From a virus: a DNA stretch of 64,000 bases. Below, piece after piece: positions 9,757 to 20,100 of this stretch. The notes beneath the pieces were generated by a model, which worked only from the letters and a program-made list of their open reading frames with translations, searched no databases and was not told where the DNA came from. Made by a program: the position numbers and the translations under genes. The stretch's first letter is position 1. Every line of letters starts with the position of its first letter. The stretch lies in IMG/VR virus record IMGVR_UViG_3300008448_000053, positions 1 to 64,000 of that record. The stretch is one strand, 5' to 3'.

Positions 9757-11505
9757 ATGAATAAGAAAAAAATCATATTACCAGATAGAAGATTTGAAAG
9801 TGCACCCGATGAAAATCTAACAATTAGAATAAATTTAGATGAATCTAAAAATTTATTAAGAGAAGGTGACAGAGATGTTATTTTAGATTTGGCTAGACTT
9901 TTTAATGAAGAAAGAAACGAATGTCAAAATTATAAAATATTTGGTAAAATAAAAATGATATTCAGAAATACCTATTCTGGTGACACAACATATGGTCCAC
10001 TTGAAAGAAATTTGGCACTAGTCGGTGATGGTGGGGATGGTGATTTTACAGGATATCTAAACTATAATGAATTTGCCTTTTTAAGAACAGATCTTTTAAG
10101 AGAAAAAAATGAACCAATATCAGGATCAACACCTGGTGCATTCGTCCCTAATATCACTTTGACAGATGGTGGACTTGATCATATTGGTATGTCCCAAACT
10201 GACGCACCTTATAAAAATTGGAATTTTTATTTATCATATGTTTATAGTGGAGACACAACGTATCCAATAAATTACAGTTTATCTGATGGTACAGTTTACT
10301 CTTTTCAAGCACAAGATGGTATCCCATTTAGAGTTACTAATAATGGTAAATATTATAAATTTACGTCACCAGTTACACATGGTATAAATCAAGGAGAATA
10401 TATAACAATTTTAGAAACAACATTAAATAATACGGTACCGGTAGAAAATAGAACTTTTTATGTTGATAGTATTGGTGACGAAATATATGATTCTGAAAAT
10501 TATGTTTTAAACATTCTAAAAAGTCAATTTCCACCATCATTAACGCTTGATACCGTTATCTTTATAAAGAGATGTCTCGATATAAATAATATATCTGAAA
10601 CAACTTCAAAGTACTATGTTCATAGACACAAAACATTAACTGAATTAAAAGATTACATCTTAGATAAAATGGGGTTTGAATCGCCAGTATTTGAAGATGA
10701 AAAAAAATTATTATTTGAAAATAGCCAAGGTGTTATTGACTATTTGGTTGAACAAAATAGAATGGAATCAGTACTTTTTGATTTTAAAGAACCATACACA
10801 TTAAGTGGGATAACAAATAATTTAGGTTACACACCAACAGAATTATATGTATCAATAATCTTTAGAAACGATAACGGATATTTTAATTATCCACCAAAAG
10901 TCGGTTACAAATTTAATTTTCACGATACTTGGGTAGATAAACATTTTGATGATTCAAATTCACCTTTTGAAAATAGTTTAACAAGTACACCATTTATTAA
11001 TTCAGGTATAACATTTAATAGAGGTAACCCAATACCAAAAGGTACAGATTTAGTGGGAGCATTTGTTGAATACAATACAAAAGAATTAAAAGAAAGGATA
11101 ATAAGCGAATCTTTCCATAAAATAACATCACCTTTGAATATTTTTGATCATGGACAAGATACCGCTATGGATGCGGTACCGACTAATTTGGTTGGGTTAT
11201 ATTATCAACCACACTATAGAGTAAAAATTAGACAATTATCACCATATATAGAAACATCAAATACCGACCAAATTTATGGATTACCTGAAAATATAATATA
11301 TGACAAATCAGAAAATTTATGGAAATGGAGAGATCTATATGATCACGGATATGTCGATGTTGATGGATTTGGAACTAATTTTCCGTTTTTAAATGATTGT
11401 CATTATTTAAAATTTGATATTAATTTCTATTTAAAAAATGAGGAAGACTATACAAATAAACAAGATGGTGTTAAAAAGACACAAAATCTAAAAATAGATT
11501 GTTAA
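9757..11505 (+). CDS. Virion protein of unknown function (582 aa)
   Basis: A 582-residue protein without a recognised domain, in the middle of the baseplate/tail operon. It is rich in Asn, Asp, Tyr, Gly and Thr, has a repeated SGDTTY motif (twice), and reads as beta-rich structural protein. The N-terminus LPDRRFESAPDENLTIRINL lacks a signal peptide. The stop overlaps the next start (TAATG), so translation is probably coupled. It could be a wedge or fibre-attachment component by position; nothing in the sequence decides this. Confidence 0.75.
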   Translation: MNKKKIILPDRRFESAPDENLTIRINLDESKNLLREGDRDVILDLARLFNEERNECQNYKIFGKIKMIFRNTYSGDTTYGPLERNLALVGDGGDGDFTGYLNYNEFAFLRTDLLREKNEPISGSTPGAFVPNITLTDGGLDHIGMSQTDAPYKNWNFYLSYVYSGDTTYPINYSLSDGTVYSFQAQDGIPFRVTNNGKYYKFTSPVTHGINQGEYITILETTLNNTVPVENRTFYVDSIGDEIYDSENYVLNILKSQFPPSLTLDTVIFIKRCLDINNISETTSKYYVHRHKTLTELKDYILDKMGFESPVFEDEKKLLFENSQGVIDYLVEQNRMESVLFDFKEPYTLSGITNNLGYTPTELYVSIIFRNDNGYFNYPPKVGYKFNFHDTWVDKHFDDSNSPFENSLTSTPFINSGITFNRGNPIPKGTDLVGAFVEYNTKELKERIISESFHKITSPLNIFDHGQDTAMDAVPTNLVGLYYQPHYRVKIRQLSPYIETSNTDQIYGLPENIIYDKSENLWKWRDLYDHGYVDVDGFGTNFPFLNDCHYLKFDINFYLKNEEDYTNKQDGVKKTQNLKIDC

Positions 11506-12320
11506 TGAATATATTAAGAAACGATAGTGATAAAAATATCTTAATAAATAACGAAAACGATTTCAAAACAGATCTCGGGTGGCAAGAGAACGCCGAAGAA
11601 TTAGAAAAAGAAAGTTTAAAAAGAATTATAAACCCAATAGATAATTATGAAACTGTTAGATATATACATGAAGAATATCCAATAAGTGGAGTTACTAATT
11701 TTACACAAAATGACATTTGGTTTTATTTTTATTTTACAACAGGAACAACCTATACAAATGGATTAGATTATAATTTAGTTGGTATACAACCAGATGAAAA
11801 CGCTAAATTATTAAAAGTAGCAACTGAAAGTTTTTTTAGATTAGAATTTTACAAAACACCCAATAACGATGTGCCAGATAGAAGTAACAGAAAATTAGTT
11901 TTTACAAAAAATCTAACATTACCATTAGGTGAAAGATACTTTTTTGCACCACTAATAAAAAACATATTTGTTCCTGTTTTTTCGGGATCAAATTATAGGA
12001 ATAAAGAAAACATGTATCTTTTTTGGTTTAAAGATGATAGCGCATTCGAAGAAACATTAATAACCGGAAATACTTTTTGGGTGTCTGCCAGATTTTATAA
12101 CGCAAAGGATGGTGAAATATTAAATCTAACAAATAGTGGATTAACACCAACAACTGAAATAGTCGAATCTAGAGACATGTATTATAAATTGGAAATAAAT
12201 AGAACAGACACACCTGGAAGAACTGATTATTCATATATTGTTTATAGTTATAGTGGATCTACCGGTGCTAGAGTCGGTACCAGGTATAACCCAATTAAAT
12301 TTTATCAATCATTTTCATAG
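11505..12320 (+). CDS. Virion protein of unknown function (271 aa)
   Basis: The ATG at 11505 overlaps the preceding stop by one base and is preferred to the in-frame TTG at 11499. The 271-residue product starts MNILRNDSDKNILINNENDF and continues into a beta-rich body with many Thr, Tyr and Asn, ending SGSTGARVGTRYNPIKFY. No domain was recognised. The following gene starts directly after its stop, so it is part of the same translated block of virion genes. A small baseplate or neck component is possible, from position only. Confidence 0.75.
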   Translation: MNILRNDSDKNILINNENDFKTDLGWQENAEELEKESLKRIINPIDNYETVRYIHEEYPISGVTNFTQNDIWFYFYFTTGTTYTNGLDYNLVGIQPDENAKLLKVATESFFRLEFYKTPNNDVPDRSNRKLVFTKNLTLPLGERYFFAPLIKNIFVPVFSGSNYRNKENMYLFWFKDDSAFEETLITGNTFWVSARFYNAKDGEILNLTNSGLTPTTEIVESRDMYYKLEINRTDTPGRTDYSYIVYSYSGSTGARVGTRYNPIKFYQSFS

Positions 12321-13244
12321 ATGAGAAAAACTAAATACGAAATATTAAGGACAAATACGGGGTTAACATATAACCTACCTATATATTTAGATTCATCGGT
12401 TGATGAAATGGGTATCATGGTCGGTTTTGATGGTAAAATAAGTCAAATAGAAGAATTTTGTAATTTTAGTTACACACAAAATGTTAATGTAATTGATGTA
12501 TATAATACCGTATTCATTGAAAAATTTAGATATATAAAAGAAGCCACTTTCACTATAAATTGGGGAGATGGTACGTCTTCTCCATTACCTATACATACAG
12601 GTAATTTACTGTCTACCGTTTCAAAAACTTACCCAATACCATCTATTGGATATAGTTCATACACCATAACGATAAGTTTAGATAGTCCATGGACAAAACA
12701 AAACTTAAGTAAAATAGTTAAAATACCTCAAGACATATCAAAACCAAATCCACTTGGTACTTTTAGTGGATTTACTATACCTTATACCGTTTTAACGGGT
12801 GATCAAGATTATCTAAATGATTTAGATTACACAAATAACACTGGACAAACAACATTTAAGTATGTTGCTATAGGTGGAAGTAGAATAGATGAAAAAAGGT
12901 TATATGGGTCAAATTCATATACTGGGGTAACGGGCGGGGTCGATGAAATCGGTAGTTATAGTGCATATACTATTGACAATTTAGTTTATAAAGATTATTC
13001 TGATGGTTATACGATGATAACGGGTACGACCGTTGGATTCACAAAAGAAGAAGTTTTCGATAATCTAATAACAAGGAATGAACATTTTCTTGGGTTTATT
13101 GATGAACCGACGATCTATTCCGATATTTTTGTTGAAAGAGGTAAACTTAGTGTTATGGAATATAATCTAAGATTAACTGAAGTAGACAATACCGGTGAAT
13201 TAAGAATTTATGGAAATGGATTTTTTAATGTAATAAAACAATAA
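12321..13244 (+). CDS. Virion protein with a PKD/Ig-like segment
   Basis: A 307-residue protein. Residues about 75-125 read ATFTINWGDGTSSPLPI, then KTYPIPSIGYSSYTITISL. This matches the PKD-type Ig fold, in which WGDGT is the hallmark turn and the last strand follows (H/K)xY. PKD folds in phage tails usually act as spacers or carbohydrate-contact domains. The remainder is not recognised. It follows directly on the previous gene and precedes a 26-base gap with a TATTTATT box, so it is probably the last gene of that transcript segment. Confidence 0.75.
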   Translation: MRKTKYEILRTNTGLTYNLPIYLDSSVDEMGIMVGFDGKISQIEEFCNFSYTQNVNVIDVYNTVFIEKFRYIKEATFTINWGDGTSSPLPIHTGNLLSTVSKTYPIPSIGYSSYTITISLDSPWTKQNLSKIVKIPQDISKPNPLGTFSGFTIPYTVLTGDQDYLNDLDYTNNTGQTTFKYVAIGGSRIDEKRLYGSNSYTGVTGGVDEIGSYSAYTIDNLVYKDYSDGYTMITGTTVGFTKEEVFDNLITRNEHFLGFIDEPTIYSDIFVERGKLSVMEYNLRLTEVDNTGELRIYGNGFFNVIKQ

Positions 13245-13250
13245 AAAATA

Positions 13251-13258
13251 TATTTATT
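13251..13258 (+). promoter_or_regulatory. Late-type TATTTATT box before the 306-aa gene
   Basis: TATATTTATT followed by AAATAAAAATAC leads to the ATG at 13271, 12 bases after the octamer. The flanking AAATAAAA is shared with the boxes at 59046 and 61064. Confidence 0.5.
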
Positions 13259-13270
13259 AAATAAAAATAC

Positions 13271-14191
13271 ATGGCAGTAGGATCATACGGTATAGTTAGA
13301 CCATCGGATATATCACCACAAGATGTTGATATATATTATCATTATGTTGCAAATCGATTGACAACATCTGAGGTTACATTAAAAAAATTAGCCTCTCAGG
13401 ACATTTTAACACCGGTTTTTCATAATAATGAAACAACCGATGACAATAATGCACCAAATGTTGAAATATTAGGTGGTTTATATAATTTAAAATTATCCTC
13501 TAGTGATTTTTCCGAATTAGGTATATATACCTTACACATTAGACCCAAACAAATAAGAACAACAATAACCGATTGTGGTATTTTGGCTTCTTTACCTTCA
13601 GTTAGAGGATTAATTATTGATATAAGTAACGTTCCAACCGAAGATAGAAATAAATTCACACCACAAGGATTGGTTGGGTATAGAATAGAGTATATCAACA
13701 CAAATAACAATACTAAAATACCAAATTTTTATAGAGTCGTAACTTCATCATTTTATTGTACACCAATTGCATCAAATTTGACAAATACAACTCAAAAAGC
13801 GATAAGATATCAGTACACTGATCAAGCGACAAATTTAATGTTTCTTACTGTTACACCGTCCTCCGCACCATCCAGTAAACCAAATACGGTACCTTTTATT
13901 GGACAACCATCACAAAAAATTATTTTAACAAATACTTTTTTAAATCCAACTACAATTGAAATCGAGATGGTTGAACATGATGCAACTACATTAGCACACG
14001 CACTTTATGGTAATCAAACTAAGGCGGTTGCACCGGGTATCTATACGATTTACGATAATAATAACAATATCTATAGACAATACAACTTGTATGAGATTAA
14101 AGATGATCTAAATGACACATTGTATGAGGTTAGAGAAAGAAAAACAGATATTGACCAATCATTAGATTTTGATACTATTACAAATATATAA
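13271..14191 (+). CDS. Virion protein of unknown function (306 aa)
   Basis: A 306-residue protein with an N-terminal helical start (PSDISPQDVDIYYHYVANRL) and then a beta-rich body. The C-terminal segment (YNLYEIKDDLNDTLYEVRER) is predicted helical and charged. It precedes the giant 2329-aa gene and overlaps its start by one base, so the two are probably translated in a coupled way and may be assembled together. No family was recognised. It could be a chaperone or adaptor for the giant protein, but that is only inferred from the overlap. Confidence 0.75.
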   Translation: MAVGSYGIVRPSDISPQDVDIYYHYVANRLTTSEVTLKKLASQDILTPVFHNNETTDDNNAPNVEILGGLYNLKLSSSDFSELGIYTLHIRPKQIRTTITDCGILASLPSVRGLIIDISNVPTEDRNKFTPQGLVGYRIEYINTNNNTKIPNFYRVVTSSFYCTPIASNLTNTTQKAIRYQYTDQATNLMFLTVTPSSAPSSKPNTVPFIGQPSQKIILTNTFLNPTTIEIEMVEHDATTLAHALYGNQTKAVAPGIYTIYDNNNNIYRQYNLYEIKDDLNDTLYEVRERKTDIDQSLDFDTITNI

Positions 14192-17100
14192 TGGCAAGAA
14201 GAAAAGTACCAAGTCAGGCAGCAAGTGGAAGAGAAACCTTTAGTGATAGTTTAGTCGGTGTGCAAATTACCGATGGGTCTAGTCAATTAACTAATACCAA
14301 CTTTGCTTTAGATAGAGCAATTCCTGAAAAAGACAGTAAAAATTTTAGAACAAGTCCGTTTTCGGATTTTTTAACATTAGACACGTTAAAAGAAGAAGAA
14401 AATGAATTTTCAACTCCATTAATGTCATCGACTAAAAAAAGTGACAGAGAGTTGAGATTTAGAAATGCTAAAAATGATGCTGGTAAATCTTTATTCGGGT
14501 CGTTATCTAGAAGATTAGAAGTATCAATTAAAAATATTATTAAAAAATATCCCGCATCTTTTTTAATAGACAAAGACAGTTTAATTGTAACAAATCAATA
14601 TACGGCCTATAATATATCATACGATATTGATAGAGACACAACAATTTTTGAAGTTGAGTTACCTAGACTATTTAATACGTTTGAAATAAAATTAAGTAGA
14701 CCACAAAGTAATACCTTACCTGATGGTGATACTAATATTAGAAACTTTTATTCTTCATTTAAGAAATATGTAACAGTAATCAAAGAACAACCTTACGAAA
14801 TAGTTGACTTTGTACAACCAGACAGTAAAAGTAACTTTAAATTAAAAATAAAGGGTAATCCGTTTTCTGGCGACACGACTTATACTGAAAATATATTAGT
14901 TAGACCAAATGATGGTATTGTTGAGGAGTTTTATAAAAGTTTAGATGAAATTGAGGAACAATTAGTTAATAGAGAAACTAATCCAAAGTTTACTGCATTT
15001 TTTGTTGTGCCAAGAGAAAATTTTGATAAAACAAATACAAATTTAATACAAGTTGCATATAATTGGCCATTATCTAAAGATGGTTGGAATATAAAAATAA
15101 TTGGTTCTGATTTTGATGGGTATCTAGATAGTTTAAAAAATTTAGGAGACGAAATCGATAATTATAAATCTAATTTATTTATTAGATTTTTAACATCACC
15201 CCAATTGTATGAGTTTGATTCTGATGAAAAAAAGGCAGAAAGTGTTTTTCAATTATATGGACAAAGTTTTGATAAAATAAAGAAATATATAGACAACATC
15301 GCTTACATGAGAAATGTAAGTTATGATGGTATAAATAATTTACCCGATATTCTACTTAAGAATTTAGCGGAAAATTTAGGTTTGACCACTGTTAGTTTAT
15401 TTGATGAAGATACATTAGATAGTGCATTGTATAGTAGAAGTAGATCTAACTATTCATCACAAAGTATTGGTAAAAATTTAATTGAAGCCGAATATGAATT
15501 CTATAGAAGACTATTAGTTAATTTAGCCTATCTATATAAATCAAAAGGAACTAGATCATCGATACATTTCTTTCTAAGATTTTTGGGTGCACCTGAACCT
15601 TTAATAAGAATTGATGAATATATTTACAGAGTCACATCAATGCCAAATTCTAGTGACCTCGAAAATGATATCTATGATGTTTTACAAAGAAGTAAATTTT
15701 TAACGACAGCATTATTTTCACCAACAACATATCTTTATACAAAAAATATAGAACAAGGATTAACAACATTTAATAGAGAGGGTTATCCTGTTGATGAAAA
15801 AACCGGATTACCTAGAAGAGCATTTGATCCAATAAGTGATATATTTTTTCAGAAAGGTTCGGGATGGTATGATATGACTTTAAAACATAGAACACCCGAT
15901 ATACTTGATGAAGAAAATTCTATTTTAACAGGTAGAACAAAAACGATTAAAACAAAGGCAAAACCATATTCTTATGGTGAAGAATATTTTGACGTTTTTA
16001 GAACATTACCAGGATTAGATACTGGATATGGTTTGGATTCTGAAATAGATAACGTTAAGGCCAGTTTCTATGATGGAAATTCATCTTATGTTTTAAATAG
16101 AAAAAATATTGAAGTCTACTTATCACCAAGTAGGGCGATCGATTATGATATTTGGAGAAAATCTAGAGATTTATTATTAACATTCGGTTCAAATACATTA
16201 TATCCACAAACAGGTGTCACATTTGCGGAATTTTTAGAAAAGACATTACATTCCCAATTAAAAAATTCCCACGTTATAAGATATAAGAAAAATTACATTG
16301 CACTCGAGGATGTTTACACATCTTATTTCACTAGCACTGGTTTTACTTCTTATAATTATATTGATTCACATGAGTTTATACAACGAATGAGTCCATATTG
16401 GATGCAAATACTTGATCAAGTAATTCCCGCAACTACATTATGGACAGGAGGTAATTTAATAGATAATAACTTTTTTGGTAGACCAAAATATAAATATAAT
16501 TTAGGATGTCAACCAAAAACAATAGTTGAGAATTTATACCCAAATTTTGGTGATGCGATAAATGAAGATTTAGAAACAATATTAGGTGAAGAAGAAAATT
16601 TTAGAGGATTAATCAATATAACAGGGGTAACATATTGTCCAATAATAGAAATTGATGGATATGTGTTTTCTGGACACCCTTATTGTGTACTTGTTAGTGG
16701 GACAACAAATACAAGTAACAGTGCTAAATTATTTAATCCAATGCCAATGACTGGTTGTACAATTTTACCTGATAGCGGTACAACGGCATTGCCTTTGATA
16801 TGTGACTATAAAGAATTTGTAGATCCCGATGTCGATAAAATAAAAGAACTTTGGGTGGTTGCATTATCTGGGTTGGTTGAAAATGTTGTAAATAAATTTA
16901 CAACGGGATATACTGCGGGATATGAAAATTACGAACCTTTTCTACAACAACCTAATTCAACATACACATGGGAATATAAACCAAAGTTAACTTTTGAATT
17001 TTTCACCGATATTGACGGTAAAGAAAAAGTTAGATTCACATCAATAAAATATGATTTTAATGATTGTTCTGTTGAAGATTATTTTATATATAGATTTGAC

Positions 17101-20100
17101 ACTGAATATACACCAATAAATCCAATATGTAATAATGATTTAGATATTAATGTAAATACAACAGAGTGTCAAACAGACTATTGTCCTATTATTGATTTAG
17201 ATATTGTACTTAAAAATAATGTTGGTATACAAAAAGGTGGTTTTGGTTCTTCTACTTATTACCACTCTGATTGTATGTTTATCACAGGTAAAACTGGAAC
17301 AACAAGTACAGGAATTAAATTTGGTGAAGTTGATAATTGTAAAATATCTATATCAGGTGCTTCTCTTAGTAAAAAAATAGAATTAAATTTTTTAGATGCT
17401 GCTAATTGTGAGACAAAAATATCAATAGACGGATTTCAGAAAAAATATGAACATAATGAGTCTAAAGAATATTATCAACAATTTGTTATCAATACATATA
17501 TGAGTGGATGTTCACTACCTTGTAGTGGTGAAACATTAATTTCTTCACAAACAGCGGTCACATTTTGTGATAATTTTATTGACTGTATATTCGTACCAAG
17601 ATTAAAATATGAACCATCTTATGATTATGGATTATTGTCTGATAGTAAAGTTTTAAAAATTGTTGGACAGTTTCCAATAATTCAAATAGAAAACGGTACA
17701 ATAGATTACAACGCAATAGTACATTATATTAATTTTGGTGATATTGAAATAACAAATGTTGAGGACGTTGTTGTTGGTGATATTTTATTAACCGCAACAT
17801 ATAAACCATGTAATTTCTCATATCAAGATTTTAAACTTGCTTATCTATATGGATATGCCTTTACTTTTCAATATGATTATAATGAAGTAAAAAGTATAGA
17901 ATGTCTTGGATCTGTTAAGAAAAGTTTAATAACGGGAAGAACAGTAAATAATACAACAACAGTTATTGAAGTTTTACCAACAACAAAATTAAGAGTATAT
18001 ACAAACAAAATAGTTGATGGAGGTATTGTAACTAAAACAGATTATTTCCTTGATGAGAGAATACCTGAACATTTACAATTACCCGGAGAAACACCACCAG
18101 AACCATGTTGTCCATATCCAAAAGATTATTATGAAAATTATGGTGATTTCTTATTGAATGTCGATGGTTTTCCTATTGAGGTTATTGCGGTAGATCTTGA
18201 TTACTGTGAACCAAATATGTATTATAATTTTAATTTTGAAACTTCTGGTAGAGATGTACCTGTCGGTGAAGATTTAATAATATTTAATGGTAACGATAGT
18301 CATCAAGTATTACTACAACACAAATATCAAACACATGTTTCTAATTTAATAGAAGATTGTCCACAACAATTCTATAGTGATATTGAAGATTGCCCTACAG
18401 AATATTTTACCGAACCAACTATATGTTTTGAAATTGCTGCCGAAGCGTTTTCTAACCCTGAATTTGTAACAGTTAGTCCGGGGGTTATCGTTAATGAAAA
18501 ACCATCATATATTTTTAGTCCTAAAAACGATACGTTTGTTTATTATGTTTCTTGGTCGATAAATAATAATAGATGGGAATATAGATCATCATTAAATTCA
18601 GGTACATTGTACCAATATAATGAAAATCCAAATTTACCAATCGTTGAAGGATCATATTCTTGGAATATTATTGATTTACCATCTGCAAGTTACCAAATAA
18701 TAAATTCAATTAGTGGAAATTGTATACCACCAACACAACAATTACCGGATGATTGTAGTGATGAAATATGTAGTGACATTTGTTTAATAGGAACATACTC
18801 ATCAACAACACAATATACTTCATATATCTACGAAATATTTGGTGTGTATAACAATAGAAATTATTATAAATCTACTGATGTAAATTTCCCATATTATTTG
18901 ATATGGAACAGTGGCACAACTAGATGGGAAAATTGGGAAAACTTTGACGTAAATGTCGGAACATCAGGAACATTATATTCGTATTTAAATTATAGTGGAA
19001 ACACACCAATTAGTAGTTCACAATATCAATGGGTTTATGATTATAATCCTGAACTTGGAGCGTACATTACAACAGTAAATGATTGTCCACCACAAGTATG
19101 TTTTACATACGACCCTGGTGAAACTTTTGGTAATATGGGATCTAATGTTAATCTTAGATACCCTGCAGGATACCATGATGGTAAGTACTACTATAGTTTA
19201 GGTTACACAAATACAGGAACAGGCATGACTTATCCATTCGGTGTTGTTGTTTGGAATAGTGGTACAACAAGATGGGAAAACTATTCTAATTATGATGTTG
19301 TAAACAAAATACCCGATACTGTATATGGTGTTTTAAGTTATTTAAATGTTAACCTTGACACACCAACAAATGAACCGACAGAAAATTGGATTCGTATTGA
19401 AGATCAATTTGGTTTAGTAAATTCACAGTTAAATGATTGTTTACCTGAATTATGCTTTTATTTAACTTCCGGAAACAGTTCTAATTTTATTTTTAGTGGA
19501 CAATCTTACACATATTATGATGGTAAAATTAATTATATGTTAATTAGTCTTTCTATTCCTGGTTTTATTACATATGTTGTTTGGAATAGTGGTACAACTA
19601 TATGGGAACATAGGGAAACTTATGACCTTTTCACAAATACAGTTGGCGGTCAAATATATGGTTACTTAGGTAACAATAGTGAATATCCTGTTTCTAATGA
19701 TACATACATTTGGACTGGTAACACGAGTTCCACATTACCATTATCTGGAATCTCATCAGTAGGTGAATGTTCAATACCATCAAATCTAATATTACCTGAA
19801 TGTAGTGTTTTAATTAATGATGATTCTAATGATGTTTATTATTATGATTATTCTTCAAACACTAAAACCAATTTAGGTACATTTATATTTTCCGCAGATA
19901 TTGCTCACACATTAAATAAGATGTGGTTATATAATTCCTTTATATATGAATGGGATATAAGTACTAATCCTTGGTCGACAACATTTAATAGGATTGTATC
20001 TTTACCAAGTGGAATAAATATTGGTGCTGGATTATGTGCAATAAATGATACTAAATTATTGTCATCATCATACAATGGTATATCTGGTTTGTGGGAAATC